Below, piece after piece: positions 1 to 10,741 of a stretch of 64,000 nt of DNA (the stretch's first letter is position 1; each line of letters begins with the position of its first letter). The position numbers were made by a program, and so were the translations under genes. The stretch spans positions 186,001 to 250,000 of the forward strand of contig NZ_JAIQZJ010000001.1 in the NCBI RefSeq assembly GCF_020073815.1, given 5' to 3'. The DNA comes from Nocardioides mangrovi. GTDB taxonomy: Bacteria > Actinomycetota > Actinomycetes > Propionibacteriales > Nocardioidaceae. The notes under the pieces are model-generated. The model saw only the letters and a program-made list of their open reading frames with translations, was not told where the DNA came from and searched no databases.

Positions 1-246
1 CGTCGCCTCGGCGACGCGGGGACGTCGTACCGCCAGCTGGTCGACGAGGTCCGCGAGGCGCTGGCCGGCGAGCTGCTGGGCTCGGGTCGGCTGCTCGTCG
101 CCGACGTCGCCGTCCGGCTGGGGTACGCCGAGGCCACCAGCTTCATCGCGGCGCACCGGCGCTGGACCGGCGCCACCCCGCGCTCGCGTCGCCGGGATGC
201 CACGCGACAGACACCGGCGGAGGGCCGTCCGTTCACCCCGCACTGA
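1..246 (+). CDS. AraC-family regulator, C-terminal end (partial)
   Basis: The window opens inside this gene; only the last 81 codons are present, in frame 1, ending at TGA 244-246. The visible part reads like the second half of an AraC/XylS DNA-binding domain: an R-x-x-L segment, a helix-turn-helix with '[23 protein letters not shown]', and 'TGATPRSRR', where the family usually has 'G-x-S-P-x-x-Y/F/R-R'. These proteins bind promoter DNA through two helix-turn-helix motifs. The effector domain is outside the window, so ligand and targets are unknown. The closely following alkaline phosphatase gene has its own ribosome binding site, and nothing shows that this regulator controls it. Confidence 0.8.
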   Translation, partial: RRLGDAGTSYRQLVDEVREALAGELLGSGRLLVADVAVRLGYAEATSFIAAHRRWTGATPRSRRRDATRQTPAEGRPFTPH

Positions 247-308
247 TCGGGTCGACGCGGACGCGCCGTGAACGGACACGGCGCGCACATGGGAAGGACC
301 CGTTCAGC

Positions 309-1988
309 ATGCATGCACGCACGACCCGGCCGTGGTTCGCGGCCGCCGGTATCGCGACCCTCGTCGTCGCCGCCTCTGCGACCTTCGCGGTCGCCAACGC
401 CCCGGAGGCTGACCTGTCCGACCACGGAGGGGCGGCCCGCAACGACGGCGACCGCACCAACGCGGTCCGTTCGGCCGTCGTGGGCGGCCACGCCCGCAAC
501 GTCATCCTGCTCATCGGCGACGGCATGGGCGACTCCGAGATCACCTCGGCCCGCAACTACGCCGAGGGTGCCGCCGGCCGCTTCGCCGGCATCGACGCCC
601 TGCCGCTGACCGGCCAGTACACGACGTACTCGCTCACCAAGAGCACCGGCCTGCCCGACTACGTGCCCGACTCGGCCGCGACCGGCTCGGCGTGGTCGAC
701 GGGCACGAAGACCTACGACAACGCGATCTCGGTGAACCTCGCCGGCGAGCCGCAGCAGACGCTCCTCGAGCTCGCGAAGCTCAACGGGCTCAAGACCGGC
801 GACGTCACGACCTCCGAGCTCCAGGACGCCACCCCGGCGGTCCAGGTCTCGCACATCTCCGCGCGGTCCTGCTACGGCCCGGACCAGACGTCGACGACGT
901 GCCCGGAGGCGGCGCTGGAGAACGGCGGCCTCGGCTCGATCACCGAGCAGCTGCTCGACACGCGTCCCGACGTCACCCTGGGTGGCGGCGCGACCACCTT
1001 CGCGCAGACCGCCAAGGGCGGCGAGTGGGCCGGCCAGACCCTGATGGAGCAGGCCGACGACCGCGGCTACCAGGTCGTGACGGACAAGTCCGGCCTCGCC
1101 GCGGTGTCCGACGCGGACCAGGATGCGCCGCTGCTCGGGCTCTTCGCCGCGGGCAACATGCCGGTGCGCTGGGTCGGCCCGGCCGCGACCGCCGGCGGCT
1201 CCAAGCTCCCCGCCGAGACGTGCACCGACAACCCGGCCCGCCCGGCCACGCAGCCGACCCTCGCCGAGATGACCGACAAGGCCATCGACCTCCTGGAGAA
1301 CCCCGACGGCTTCTTCCTGCAGGTCGAGGGTGCGTCGATCGACAAGCAGGACCACGCCGCCGACGCCTGCGGGCAGTTCGGCGAGACCGTCGACCTCGAC
1401 GAGGCCGTCCAGGTCGCCCTCGCGTACGCGAAGAAGGTCGGCAACACCTCGGTGTTCGTCACCGCCGACCACGCCCACACCAGCCAGATCATCGAGGTCG
1501 GCAGCGACTCGCCGGGCAAGACGGTCACGCTGACCACCGCCGACGGCGCGCCGATGGCGATCAACTACGGCACCTCGACCGGCAGCTCCCAGCAGCACAC
1601 GGGCTCGCAGCTGCGGGTCGCGGGGTACGGACCGGGTGCGGCCAACATCGTCGGCCTGACCGACCAGACCGACCTCTACTTCACGATCCGCAACGCGCTC
1701 GGCCTGGTCGACGACACGGAGCACGGCAGCGACCACGGCAAGGTCAAGGCCCGGCCGGGCTCGGTGAAGCCGGGCCGGTCGGTGACCATCGCGATCACCG
1801 GCTTCGACGCCGACCGCCAGGTCTCGATCAAGGTGACCGGGGCGACGAAGGACAGCGCCACCCGCGACCTCTCCGGTGGTGACGCGACGCTCACCGTCAG
1901 CCCGAAGAAGACCGGGACCTACCACGTCACCGTCAAGGGCCTGCAGTCCGGTACGACGGCCACGACGTCGTTCAAGGTCAAGAAGTAG
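309..1988 (+). CDS. phoA: Secreted alkaline phosphatase, PhoA type, with C-terminal Ig-like extension
   Basis: A 559-aa exported phosphomonoesterase that releases phosphate outside the membrane. Residues 1-30 form a signal peptide with a cleavage site near 'AVANA'. The core closely resembles E. coli PhoA. Visible active-site residues are metal ligand D71 in 'GDGMGDSE', nucleophile S122 in 'DSAATGSA', E340, D345 and H349 in '[11 protein letters not shown]', D387 and H388 in 'TADHAH', and H430 in 'QQHTGSQLR'. The phosphatase core ends near residue 467. Residues 480-559 look like an added beta-sandwich domain ('[16 protein letters not shown]', '[10 protein letters not shown]'), perhaps for cell-wall attachment. 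A ribosome binding site (GGAAGG near 292) supports ATG 309. No Pho box was recognised. Confidence 0.93.
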   Translation: MHARTTRPWFAAAGIATLVVAASATFAVANAPEADLSDHGGAARNDGDRTNAVRSAVVGGHARNVILLIGDGMGDSEITSARNYAEGAAGRFAGIDALPLTGQYTTYSLTKSTGLPDYVPDSAATGSAWSTGTKTYDNAISVNLAGEPQQTLLELAKLNGLKTGDVTTSELQDATPAVQVSHISARSCYGPDQTSTTCPEAALENGGLGSITEQLLDTRPDVTLGGGATTFAQTAKGGEWAGQTLMEQADDRGYQVVTDKSGLAAVSDADQDAPLLGLFAAGNMPVRWVGPAATAGGSKLPAETCTDNPARPATQPTLAEMTDKAIDLLENPDGFFLQVEGASIDKQDHAADACGQFGETVDLDEAVQVALAYAKKVGNTSVFVTADHAHTSQIIEVGSDSPGKTVTLTTADGAPMAINYGTSTGSSQQHTGSQLRVAGYGPGAANIVGLTDQTDLYFTIRNALGLVDDTEHGSDHGKVKARPGSVKPGRSVTIAITGFDADRQVSIKVTGATKDSATRDLSGGDATLTVSPKKTGTYHVTVKGLQSGTTATTSFKVKK

Positions 1989-2006
1989 CCGACCCGGCAC
2001 CAACGG

Positions 2007-2045
2007 AGCGCTGACCCGGCAGAGAGCTTCTGCCGGGTCAGCGCT
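2007..2045. terminator. Bidirectional terminator hairpin between phoA and SDR
   Basis: A perfect 16-bp inverted repeat (arms 2007-2022 and 2030-2045, 7-nt loop) fills the gap between two convergent genes. There is no T tract, so it would act as an actinobacterial L-shaped terminator on either strand. Its core arms, CTGACCCGGCAG and CTGCCGGGTCAG, recur almost exactly at another convergent junction at 55649-55701. Confidence 0.75.
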
Positions 2046-2054
2046 GTCTCGAGA

Positions 2055-2828
2055 TCAGGTGATCGTCAGCCCGCCGTCGACGGCGAGGGTCTGACCCGTG
2101 ACATAGCCACCGGCGTCGGAGGCCAGGAACACCACGGCGGCGGTGAGCTCGGCGGGGTCGCCCTTGCGGCCGGCGGGAATCCGGAAGGCCATCTGGTCGA
2201 GGTAGCCGGGTGGGTACTGCTCGGTCATCTCCGAGGCGAAGAAGCCCGGGGCGATCGCGTTGACCCGGATGCCCTTGCGGCCGGTCCACTGCTGGGCCAG
2301 GTCGCGGGTCAGGCCGATCAGGCCGGCCTTCGACGCGGCGTACGCCGCCTGCGGGAGCCCGGCGGTGGTGAGGCCGAGGACCGAGCTGATGTTGATGATC
2401 GACGAGCCCGGCTGCATCACCCGGCCGCACGCCTGCGCCATCCAGTAGCAGCCGTTGAGGTTGACGTCGATGACGCCGCGGAACTCCTCGGGCTGCTCGC
2501 GGGTGGCCGGCACCGCGGTCCCGATGCCGGCGTTGTTGACCAGGACGTCGACCCGGCCGAACTCCTCCATCGCGAGCGCGACGAGGCGGGTGCACGAGTC
2601 GGGGTCGGAGACGTCGGTCTCGACCGTCAGCGCCCGTCGTCCGGCGCCCTCGACGAGCCGCGCCGTGTCGGCGAGCCGGTCGACGCGTCGGGCGCCGAGC
2701 GCGAGGTCGGCACCGGCCTCGGCGAGGCCCTGGGCGAAAGCGACCCCGAGGCCGCTGGACGCCCCGGTCACGACGGCCACCTTGCCGTCGAGGCGGAACA
2801 GGTCGGGGACGGTGCGGGTCTGGGTCAT
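2055..2828 (-). CDS. SDR family NAD(P)-dependent oxidoreductase
   Basis: A 257-aa classical short-chain dehydrogenase. The nucleotide-binding glycine motif is 'TGASSGLG' near residue 20, 'NNAG' follows near residue 96, and the catalytic Ser/Tyr/Lys are seen as 'NISSVLG' and 'YAASKAG'. The C-terminal 'DGGLT' is typical of FabG-like members. The start ATG (2826-2828) overlaps the stop of the upstream acyl-CoA synthetase by four bases, so translation is probably coupled. As last gene of the four-gene operon 6302-2055, it probably oxidises or reduces a hydroxyl/keto group on a CoA-activated intermediate. The substrate cannot be read from the sequence. Confidence 0.88.
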   Translation of the reverse strand: MTQTRTVPDLFRLDGKVAVVTGASSGLGVAFAQGLAEAGADLALGARRVDRLADTARLVEGAGRRALTVETDVSDPDSCTRLVALAMEEFGRVDVLVNNAGIGTAVPATREQPEEFRGVIDVNLNGCYWMAQACGRVMQPGSSIINISSVLGLTTAGLPQAAYAASKAGLIGLTRDLAQQWTGRKGIRVNAIAPGFFASEMTEQYPPGYLDQMAFRIPAGRKGDPAELTAAVVFLASDAGGYVTGQTLAVDGGLTIT

Positions 2829-4360
2829 GCGAGCGACGATAGCGACGCCCGGATGTCGGACTTCAGCACCTTCCCGACCTTCGAGCGGGGCAGGTCGTCC
2901 CAGACCTCCACCTGCTTGGGCGTCTTCACGCTGCCGATCCGTTCCCTGACGAACGCCGTGATCTCGTCGGTGTCGCCGCGGGCACCGGGCCGCAGCTGGA
3001 GAACGGCGGTGACCCGCTCGCCCCACTTCTCGTCCGGCAGCCCGATCACCGCGCAGTCCTGGACGTCGGGGTGCGCCATCAGCGCCTGCTCCACCTCGGT
3101 CGAGTAGACGTTGAAGCCGCCGGTGATGACCATGTCCTTCGCCCGGTCGACGATGTAGAGGTAGTTGTCCTCGTCGAGGTAGCCGATGTCGCCCGTGTGG
3201 TGCCAGCCGTACGCCGACGCCTCGGCGGTCGCCTCCGGGTTGCGGTGGTAGCCGGCCATCACCAGCGAGCTGCGCACGACGATCTCGCCGCGCTCGCCGC
3301 GCTCCAGCAGGGCGCCGTCCTCGCCCATGATCGAGACCGTCACCAGCGGAGCCGGTCGCCCCGCTGATGACAGTCGCTCGGTGGCGACGCTCCCGTCGGG
3401 GCGGAAGTGGTCGCGGGGTGGCAGGGTCGAGATCATCATCGGCGCCTCGGTCTGCCCGAAGAGCTGCGCCATGACCGGGCCGATCCGCACCAGCGCCTCC
3501 TCGAGCCGGGTCGCCGACATCGGCGCCGCGCCGTACCAGAAGCACTGCAGCGAGGAGAGGTCGGTGGCGTCGAGCGCGTCGTGCGCCAGGACCATGTAGA
3601 TCAGGGTCGGCGGCAGGAACGTGTGGGTGACGTGGTGGTGCTCGACGAGCTCGACGAACCGGCCGACGTCGGGGGAGCGCATCACCACGATCTCGCCGCC
3701 CAGCGCCAGGACCGGGAAGCACAGCACCCCGGCGGCGTGGGTCAGCGGCGCCAGCGCGAGGTAGACCGGCCGGCCCTCGAAGGGGTAGCTCATCAGCGTG
3801 ATCGCGGTCATCGTCTCGAGGTTGGTGCCGGTCAGCATCACGCCCTTGGGTCGGCCCGTCGTCCCGCCCGTGCCGACGATCATGGCCACGTCATCGACGG
3901 GGGGAACGTCGACGACGTGGCCGGCCACGAAGTCCTCCCAGGAGAGCGCACCGGGCACCTGGGGGGAGGTGCCGTCGAGGCAGACCAGCGTGGCGAGTCG
4001 GGGGAGATCACCATGGATCTGCTGCACGAGCGGTGCGAACTTCTCCTGATAGAACAACGTGACGCACTCGAAGAGCTCGAGGAGCTCCTGGTTCTCGGCG
4101 GCCTCGTTGCGGGGGTTGATCGGGCACCACACGGCACCCGCGCGGCTGATCCCGAAGACGCAGGTGAAGGCCAGGGGGTCGTTGGCCGACAGGATCGCGA
4201 CCTTCTCCCCGGGCCGGACGCCGCGCTCGACCAGCGCCGCGGCGATCCGGCCGCTGAGCTCCTGCACCTCGGCGTACGTCCAGGTCTCGCCGTCGGTCGT
4301 CAGGCAGGGCGCGTCCCGGGCCAGGGACGCCCCCTTGTCCAGATAGTCGACGAGTCGCAC
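2825..4360 (-). CDS. AMP-binding acyl-CoA synthetase (FadD-like)
   Basis: A 511-aa adenylate-forming ligase that activates a carboxylic acid as acyl-AMP and then acyl-CoA. Motifs seen are the P-loop-like 'VGTGGTTGRPKGV', 'FGQTE', 'HHTGDIGYLDEDNYLYI', hinge 'DRAKDMVITGGFNVYSTEVE', and the C-terminal lysine region 'PRSKVGKVLKSDIR'. Length is normal for medium/long-chain or aryl acid CoA ligases, and there is no transmembrane segment. The GTG start at 4360 lies 15 bases after the saccharopine-dehydrogenase-like gene, and the stop overlaps the next SDR start. In this operon it is the likely entry step of a catabolic route for a fatty, steroid or terpenoid acid; the actual acid is unknown. Confidence 0.9.
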   Translation of the reverse strand: MRLVDYLDKGASLARDAPCLTTDGETWTYAEVQELSGRIAAALVERGVRPGEKVAILSANDPLAFTCVFGISRAGAVWCPINPRNEAAENQELLELFECVTLFYQEKFAPLVQQIHGDLPRLATLVCLDGTSPQVPGALSWEDFVAGHVVDVPPVDDVAMIVGTGGTTGRPKGVMLTGTNLETMTAITLMSYPFEGRPVYLALAPLTHAAGVLCFPVLALGGEIVVMRSPDVGRFVELVEHHHVTHTFLPPTLIYMVLAHDALDATDLSSLQCFWYGAAPMSATRLEEALVRIGPVMAQLFGQTEAPMMISTLPPRDHFRPDGSVATERLSSAGRPAPLVTVSIMGEDGALLERGERGEIVVRSSLVMAGYHRNPEATAEASAYGWHHTGDIGYLDEDNYLYIVDRAKDMVITGGFNVYSTEVEQALMAHPDVQDCAVIGLPDEKWGERVTAVLQLRPGARGDTDEITAFVRERIGSVKTPKQVEVWDDLPRSKVGKVLKSDIRASLSSLA

Positions 4361-4375
4361 GTCCGGCCCTCTCGC

Positions 4376-5506
4376 TCAGCTCTCGATGGTGAGCACGGGC
4401 TCGGAGACGAGGCCGAAGCCGCGCAGCACCCCGAGCAGCTCGCGGTGGCCGAACGCCTGGCAGCCGGACGCGAAGCCGGCCCGCTTGGCCGGCTGCTGGA
4501 GCAGGGAGTACGCCGCGTAGGCCTGCAGCGCGCCCGTCTGCTTGTAGTTCTGGTTGCCGTGGATGACGCAGTGCGCACGCCCGAGCGGGCCGGAGGCGTG
4601 GACGGAGTCCATGGACTTGTTGACGCGCGGGTTCTCCCGCGGCGGCATCTCGCTCATCACCTGCGACGCGGTCGCGGTCAGGGCGGCGTACTTCTCGTCC
4701 GGCGGCATGTCCTTGGTCGCCTCGACGGCCGCGGCGACGATCTGCGGGACGCCCATCATGAGCGGCTTGTTGAAGACGCCGCCGAGCACCTTGCAGGTGG
4801 CGACACGAGGATCGCGCTTGTACCAGACCGGGTGGGAGGTGCCGCCCCACGGCAGCGCCAGCGCGAGCTCGTGCTGGCCGGGGATCGCGAGCTGGTAGAG
4901 CCCGGCCTCCGGGTCCCACGGCACGTACTGGTTCTGCTCGAGGTAGTAGGCGCCGGCGAGCGCGGCGTTGACCAGGATCGTCAGGGTCGAGGCGACCGTC
5001 GGGCTGCCACCCCAGAAGACGGCGATGTCGAGGGTGTCGAGGCCGGGCTTCTCGAGCGCCACCTCGGCGGCGATCTCGCCGGTCGTGTACATCTGCGCGA
5101 TGCCGGGCGCGAGCAGCAGCCCCTTGGCGGCGTACGCCGCGCCGTACTGCTCGTCGCAGGTGATCAGCCAGTCCTGCTCGCCGGTGGTGTCGGTGTAGTG
5201 GACGCCGGCGGCGAGGGCGGCCTCGACGACCGCCGGGCCGAGCTGGCTGAACGGGCCGACCGTGTTGAGCACGACCGAGGCGCCGTCGAGCAGCTCGGCG
5301 AGGCCATCGGGACTGCCGTCGCAGGCGACGACCTCGTAGTCGGCGGTCTCGATGCCGGCGACGTTGGACTCCATCGAGCTCTTGAGCCGGCCCTCGTCGC
5401 GGCCGGCCGCGACGAAGGGGACGTGGTACTCGCGGAGGTACTCGCAGATCAGCCGGCCGGTGTAGCCGGAGGCGCCGTAGACGACGACAGGCTTGCTCGA
5501 GCTCAT
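4376..5506 (-). CDS. Saccharopine dehydrogenase-like NAD(P)-binding protein
   Basis: A 376-aa protein with an N-terminal Rossmann fold typical of the saccharopine dehydrogenase/trans-acting enoyl reductase superfamily: 'VVVYGASGYTGRLICEYL' at residues 7-24, 'AAGRDEGRL' near 33, 'LNTVGPFSQLG' near 80 and 'YTDTTGEQDW' near 103. True saccharopine dehydrogenase function is unlikely. Relatives outside lysine metabolism reduce lipid intermediates or have no known role, and the C-terminal half resembles proteins annotated only as a domain of unknown function. It sits one base after the upstream SDR stop and 15 bases before the acyl-CoA synthetase start, so it is part of the same transcript and probably the same lipid-type pathway. 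Confidence 0.75.
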   Translation of the reverse strand: MSSSKPVVVYGASGYTGRLICEYLREYHVPFVAAGRDEGRLKSSMESNVAGIETADYEVVACDGSPDGLAELLDGASVVLNTVGPFSQLGPAVVEAALAAGVHYTDTTGEQDWLITCDEQYGAAYAAKGLLLAPGIAQMYTTGEIAAEVALEKPGLDTLDIAVFWGGSPTVASTLTILVNAALAGAYYLEQNQYVPWDPEAGLYQLAIPGQHELALALPWGGTSHPVWYKRDPRVATCKVLGGVFNKPLMMGVPQIVAAAVEATKDMPPDEKYAALTATASQVMSEMPPRENPRVNKSMDSVHASGPLGRAHCVIHGNQNYKQTGALQAYAAYSLLQQPAKRAGFASGCQAFGHRELLGVLRGFGLVSEPVLTIES

Positions 5507-5507
5507 G

Positions 5508-6302
5508 TCACATCCCCATCCCGCCGTCGACCGGGAGGCCGATGCCGTTGACGAAGCGGGCCTGGTCGGAGGCCAGGAAGACGACGGCGTCGGCCATGTC
5601 GGCGACCTCGCCGAGCCGTCCGGAGGGCGTCAGCTCGACGACCGCGGCGACGGCCTCCTCGGGCGAGCCGAAGAGGCCGAGCTTCGCCATGTCGACGGCG
5701 AGGCCCTGGCCCATCGCGGTGGGCACCAGGCCGGGGTAGACGCAGTTGACGCGCACGCCGTACCCGAGCTTGCCGGCCTCCATCGCCGCGACGCGGGTCA
5801 TCCGGTCGACGGCGGACTTGGTGGCGGAGTAGATCGGGATGCCGGGGAAGGCGATGGTCGCCGCGACCGACGCGATGTTGATGATGCTGCCGCCGTTGCC
5901 CGCGACGCCGTCGGGGCGCATGGCGCGCAGGCCCCACTTCAGGCCGAGGGCGGTGCCGAGGACGTTGACCTCGAGCATCGTGCGGATGTCCTTCGGGTCC
6001 ACGTCGACGATGAGGCTGCTGATCTCGACGCCCGCGTTGTTGACCAGCACGTCGAGCCCGCCGAAGTCCTGGGTCGCCGCGGTGACCGCGTTCTCCCAGC
6101 TCGCCTCGTCGGTCACGTCGTGGTGGACGAAGCCGTGGCCCTCGCCCTCGAGGGCGTCGGCGACCTTCTCGCCGAGGTCGTCCTGGAGGTCGGCGACGAC
6201 GACGCGCGCGCCGGCCGCCGCGAGCGCGTGGGCCATGCCCTCGCCGAGGCCCTGGGCGCCTCCGGTGACGAGGGCCGTGCGGCCGGTGAGATCGAGAGTC
6301 AT
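5508..6302 (-). CDS. SDR family oxidoreductase (first gene of operon)
   Basis: A 264-aa short-chain dehydrogenase: 'TGGAQGLG' cofactor motif near residue 14, 'VLVNNAGVE' near 86, 'NIASVAA' and 'YSATKSA' catalytic Ser/Tyr/Lys, and 'VDGGMGM' at the C-terminus. It is preceded by a good ribosome binding site (GAGGAG on the minus strand) and is the promoter-proximal gene of the four-gene minus-strand set. The divergent TetR gene at 6495 and the operator-like repeats between them suggest ligand-induced expression. It is a different subtype from the SDR at 2055, so two separate redox steps are likely. Confidence 0.88.
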   Translation of the reverse strand: MTLDLTGRTALVTGGAQGLGEGMAHALAAAGARVVVADLQDDLGEKVADALEGEGHGFVHHDVTDEASWENAVTAATQDFGGLDVLVNNAGVEISSLIVDVDPKDIRTMLEVNVLGTALGLKWGLRAMRPDGVAGNGGSIINIASVAATIAFPGIPIYSATKSAVDRMTRVAAMEAGKLGYGVRVNCVYPGLVPTAMGQGLAVDMAKLGLFGSPEEAVAAVVELTPSGRLGEVADMADAVVFLASDQARFVNGIGLPVDGGMGM

Positions 6303-6368
6303 GGGGTCTCCTCGGGAGGTCCGCGACGGAGCGCGGAGTGGTGGTCGTCACAAACGTAGGCCCGATCC

Positions 6369-6430
6369 CTTGACGACTGTCAAGACTTTGCTGGACATTC
6401 GTCAAGACAAATCCGGACACTCGTCAAGAT
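6369..6430. promoter_or_regulatory. Candidate TetR operator region
   Basis: The 192-bp gap between the divergent SDR and TetR genes carries a 6-4-6 inverted repeat CTTGAC-GACT-GTCAAG at 6369-6384. It also carries two 16-bp direct repeats, GGACATTCGTCAAGAC (6393-6408) and GGACACTCGTCAAGAT (6415-6430), 14 of 16 identical and spaced 22 bp. All share the GTCAAGA core. The spacing of about two helical turns fits co-operative dimer binding. Binding by the adjacent TetR protein is inferred from position. Confidence 0.6.
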
Positions 6431-6494
6431 CGACGACGGAGCGGGGCTCCGGGCGCGTACAGTGACGCCCGACCAGGGGCGAGGGAGGCGATCG

Positions 6495-7133
6495 GTGGTG
6501 CCCACCAAGGAGGCGCGTCGCGCGCCCGCGGACAAGTACGACGAGCGGCGCAACCAGCTCGCGGAGTCGGCGCTGCAGACGCTCGGCGAGCTCGGCTACG
6601 CCCGCACGAGCCTGCGCGAGATCGCCAACAACTCCGCGTTCAGCCACGGCGTCGTGCACTACTACTTCTCCGACAAGCTCGAGCTGATCATCTACTGCGT
6701 GCGCTACTACAAGGCGCGCTGCGTGACCCGCTACGACGCCGTCGTCGCCGAGTCGACCACGCCCGAGGAGCTGCTCGACGCCTTCGCGGCCAAGCTCGTC
6801 GAGACCGTGCAGGAGGAGGCGGCGATGCACCGCCTCTGGTACGACCTCCGCACCCAGAGCATGTTCGAGGAGAAGCTCCGCGAGGCCGTCCTGATGATCG
6901 ACGCCACGCTCGAGGACATGATCTGGCGGATCGTCACCCGCTACGCCGAGCTGTCCGGCCGGCCGACGTCGATGACTCCCCACGCGGCGTACGGCGTGCT
7001 CGACGGGCTCTTCCAGCAGGCGCTCCTCGGCCACCTGACCGGCTCGGCCGACGCCGTGGACGCGATGGCCGCCCAGGTGCACGCGCTGATGCCGCTCATG
7101 CTCGCCCCGGCCGTGGACGCGGCCGGGGGCTGA
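6495..7133 (+). CDS. TetR family transcriptional regulator
   Basis: About 212 aa. The N-terminal helix-turn-helix is clear: 'AESALQTLGELGYARTSLREIANNSAFSHGVVHYYFSDKLELI' spans roughly residues 24-65 (written here as landmarks only). The C-terminal ligand domain is not assignable. An upstream in-frame GTG exists at 6462, but a strong GAGGGAGG at 6481-6488 favours GTG 6495 or 6498. A TACAGT -10 lies at 6458-6463. It is divergent from the SDR/acyl-CoA synthetase operon and most likely represses it until an acyl-CoA or related ligand binds, as FadR- and KstR-like TetR proteins do. Confidence 0.85.
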   Translation: MVPTKEARRAPADKYDERRNQLAESALQTLGELGYARTSLREIANNSAFSHGVVHYYFSDKLELIIYCVRYYKARCVTRYDAVVAESTTPEELLDAFAAKLVETVQEEAAMHRLWYDLRTQSMFEEKLREAVLMIDATLEDMIWRIVTRYAELSGRPTSMTPHAAYGVLDGLFQQALLGHLTGSADAVDAMAAQVHALMPLMLAPAVDAAGG

Positions 7134-7141
7134 CCTTCGGG

Positions 7142-7147
7142 TACCCT
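7142..7147 (+). promoter_or_regulatory. -10 hexamer for leaderless leuS leader transcript
   Basis: TACCCT ends 6 nt before the ATG of the leader peptide, so transcription would begin at or next to that ATG and the leader peptide mRNA would be leaderless. No convincing -35 was seen. Confidence 0.55.
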
Positions 7148-7153
7148 GTGGGC

Positions 7154-7189
7154 ATGCGCAGGACCCTGCTCCTTAGCCAGCCGCACTGA
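7154..7189 (+). CDS. leuS leader peptide (leucine attenuator)
   Basis: A 12-codon reading frame, ATG 7154 to TGA 7187, encoding [11 protein letters not shown]. It holds three consecutive leucine codons, CTG CTC CTT (7166-7174), and CTT is rare in such a GC-rich genome. It lies upstream of an intrinsic terminator and of leucyl-tRNA synthetase. Together these are the signature of ribosome-mediated transcription attenuation: shortage of charged tRNA-Leu would stall the ribosome on the Leu run and change folding of the downstream RNA so that leuS is transcribed. Leader peptides of this kind are known from actinobacterial amino-acid genes; this particular one is identified here only from sequence. 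Confidence 0.75.
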   Translation: MRRTLLLSQPH

Positions 7190-7207
7190 TCACCTTCTCA
7201 GTGCGGC
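7180..7207 (+). promoter_or_regulatory. leuS: Leader hairpin over the leader-peptide stop codon
   Basis: A 10-bp perfect stem (7180-7189 with 7198-7207, 8-nt loop) whose left arm contains the last codons and the stop codon of the leader peptide. Its folding therefore depends on where the ribosome is. It ends one nucleotide before the terminator stem. I could not find an exclusive antiterminator pairing by eye. Confidence 0.6.
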
Positions 7208-7208
7208 C

Positions 7209-7234
7209 ACCCCTCACGCCCGAGGGGTTTTTTT
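7209..7234 (+). terminator. leuS: Intrinsic attenuator terminator before leuS
   Basis: A 7-bp stem ACCCCTC/GAGGGGT (7209-7215 with 7222-7228, 6-nt loop) leads directly into seven T residues (7228-7234). This is a classical rho-independent terminator, rare in this AT-poor window, placed 52 nt before the leuS start rather than after a gene, which points to attenuation. Confidence 0.85.
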
Positions 7235-7286
7235 GTGCCCCGGGCCAGGACGAGCAGGATCCCGACGAGACGTGGAGAGAGACGAC

Positions 7287-9767
<2,481 letters not shown>

Positions 9768-9790
9768 CCCGGTCGTCTAACCTTCCCGGC

Positions 9791-10645
9791 ATGCCGGTCG
9801 CGATCGTCACCGACTCGACCGCCAGCCTCCCTCCGGAGCTGGCGGCCGAGCGCGGGATCCTGGTCGTGCCGCTCCAGGTGGTGATCGGCGCGACCGTCTA
9901 CGACGAGGGCGAGGGCGGGGCCACACCCGAGCTGGTCGCGGCCGCGCTCAAGGAGTGGAAGCCGGTCAGCACCTCGCGGCCCGGCCCCCGAGCGTTGCTC
10001 GAGGTCTACGAGCGCGCCGTCCGCGACGGGGCCACCGCGATCGTGTCGGTGCACCTCTCCGGCGACATGAGCGGCACCTACGAGTCCGCCCAGCTGGCCG
10101 CCCGCGACGCGTCGGTGCCGGTGATCCCCGTGGACACCCGGCAGGTCGGGGTCGCCACCGGGTACGCCGCGCTCGCTGCCGCCGACGTCGTCGCCGCGGG
10201 CGGGACCGCCGAGGAGGCCGCCGACGCCGCCCGAGCGCGCGCGGCCGCGTCGTCGTCGCTCTTCTACGTCGACACGCTGGAGTACCTCCGCCGCGGTGGC
10301 CGGATCGGCGCCGCCGCGGCCCTGCTCGGCGGCGCGCTCGCGGTCAAGCCGCTGCTGCAGATCGAGGACGGCCGGGTCGCCTCGCTCGAGCGGGTGCGCA
10401 CCTCCGCGCGGGCCCTGTCGCGGCTCGAGGAGCTGGCCGTGCAGGCCGCCGGCGACGGTCCGGTCGACGTCTGCGTCGCCCATCTCGCCAGCCCCGAGCG
10501 GGCGGGCCAGCTCACCGAGAGGCTCGCCCAGCGCCTCGAGGCGAACCTCGACGGGCGCGAGGTCTGGTGCGGGGAGCTCGGCGCGGTCCTGGGCGCGCAC
10601 GTCGGGCCCGGGATGATCGCCGTCTGCGTCGCGCCGGTGCTCTGA
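9791..10645 (+). CDS. DegV family fatty-acid-binding protein
   Basis: A 284-aa DegV-fold protein. 'VAIVTDSTASLPPELA' at residues 3-18, 'STSRPGP' near 57, 'IVSVHLSGDMSGTYESA' near 83 and 'FYVDTLEYLRRGGRIG' near 158 are the family landmarks. Relatives such as FakB bind a fatty acid and present it to the kinase FakA; no fakA is in this window. A TAACCT -10 (9778-9783) ends 7 nt before ATG 9791 and there is no ribosome binding site, so the message is probably leaderless. It lies between leuS and the competence genes. Confidence 0.9.
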   Translation: MPVAIVTDSTASLPPELAAERGILVVPLQVVIGATVYDEGEGGATPELVAAALKEWKPVSTSRPGPRALLEVYERAVRDGATAIVSVHLSGDMSGTYESAQLAARDASVPVIPVDTRQVGVATGYAALAAADVVAAGGTAEEAADAARARAAASSSLFYVDTLEYLRRGGRIGAAAALLGGALAVKPLLQIEDGRVASLERVRTSARALSRLEELAVQAAGDGPVDVCVAHLASPERAGQLTERLAQRLEANLDGREVWCGELGAVLGAHVGPGMIAVCVAPVL

Positions 10646-10741
10646 CCACGTGTCGTCCACAGGGACGACCGGAACGGCGTTGTCCACAGGCGGGTGCCGG
10701 CGCACCGCGGACGGTCCCCGGATCGACCTAGCGTCGCCGAC

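Noticed and set aside
7233..7286. Upstream extension of leuS
   Set aside because: The frame is open but overlaps the terminator T run and lacks a start with ribosome binding site; the LeuRS-like sequence begins at 7287.
10653..10688. DnaA-box-like words TCGTCCACA (10653) and TTGTCCACA (10680)
   Set aside because: Two boxes between degV and comEA with no origin genes, AT-rich unwinding region or further boxes; probably chance or a minor DnaA site.
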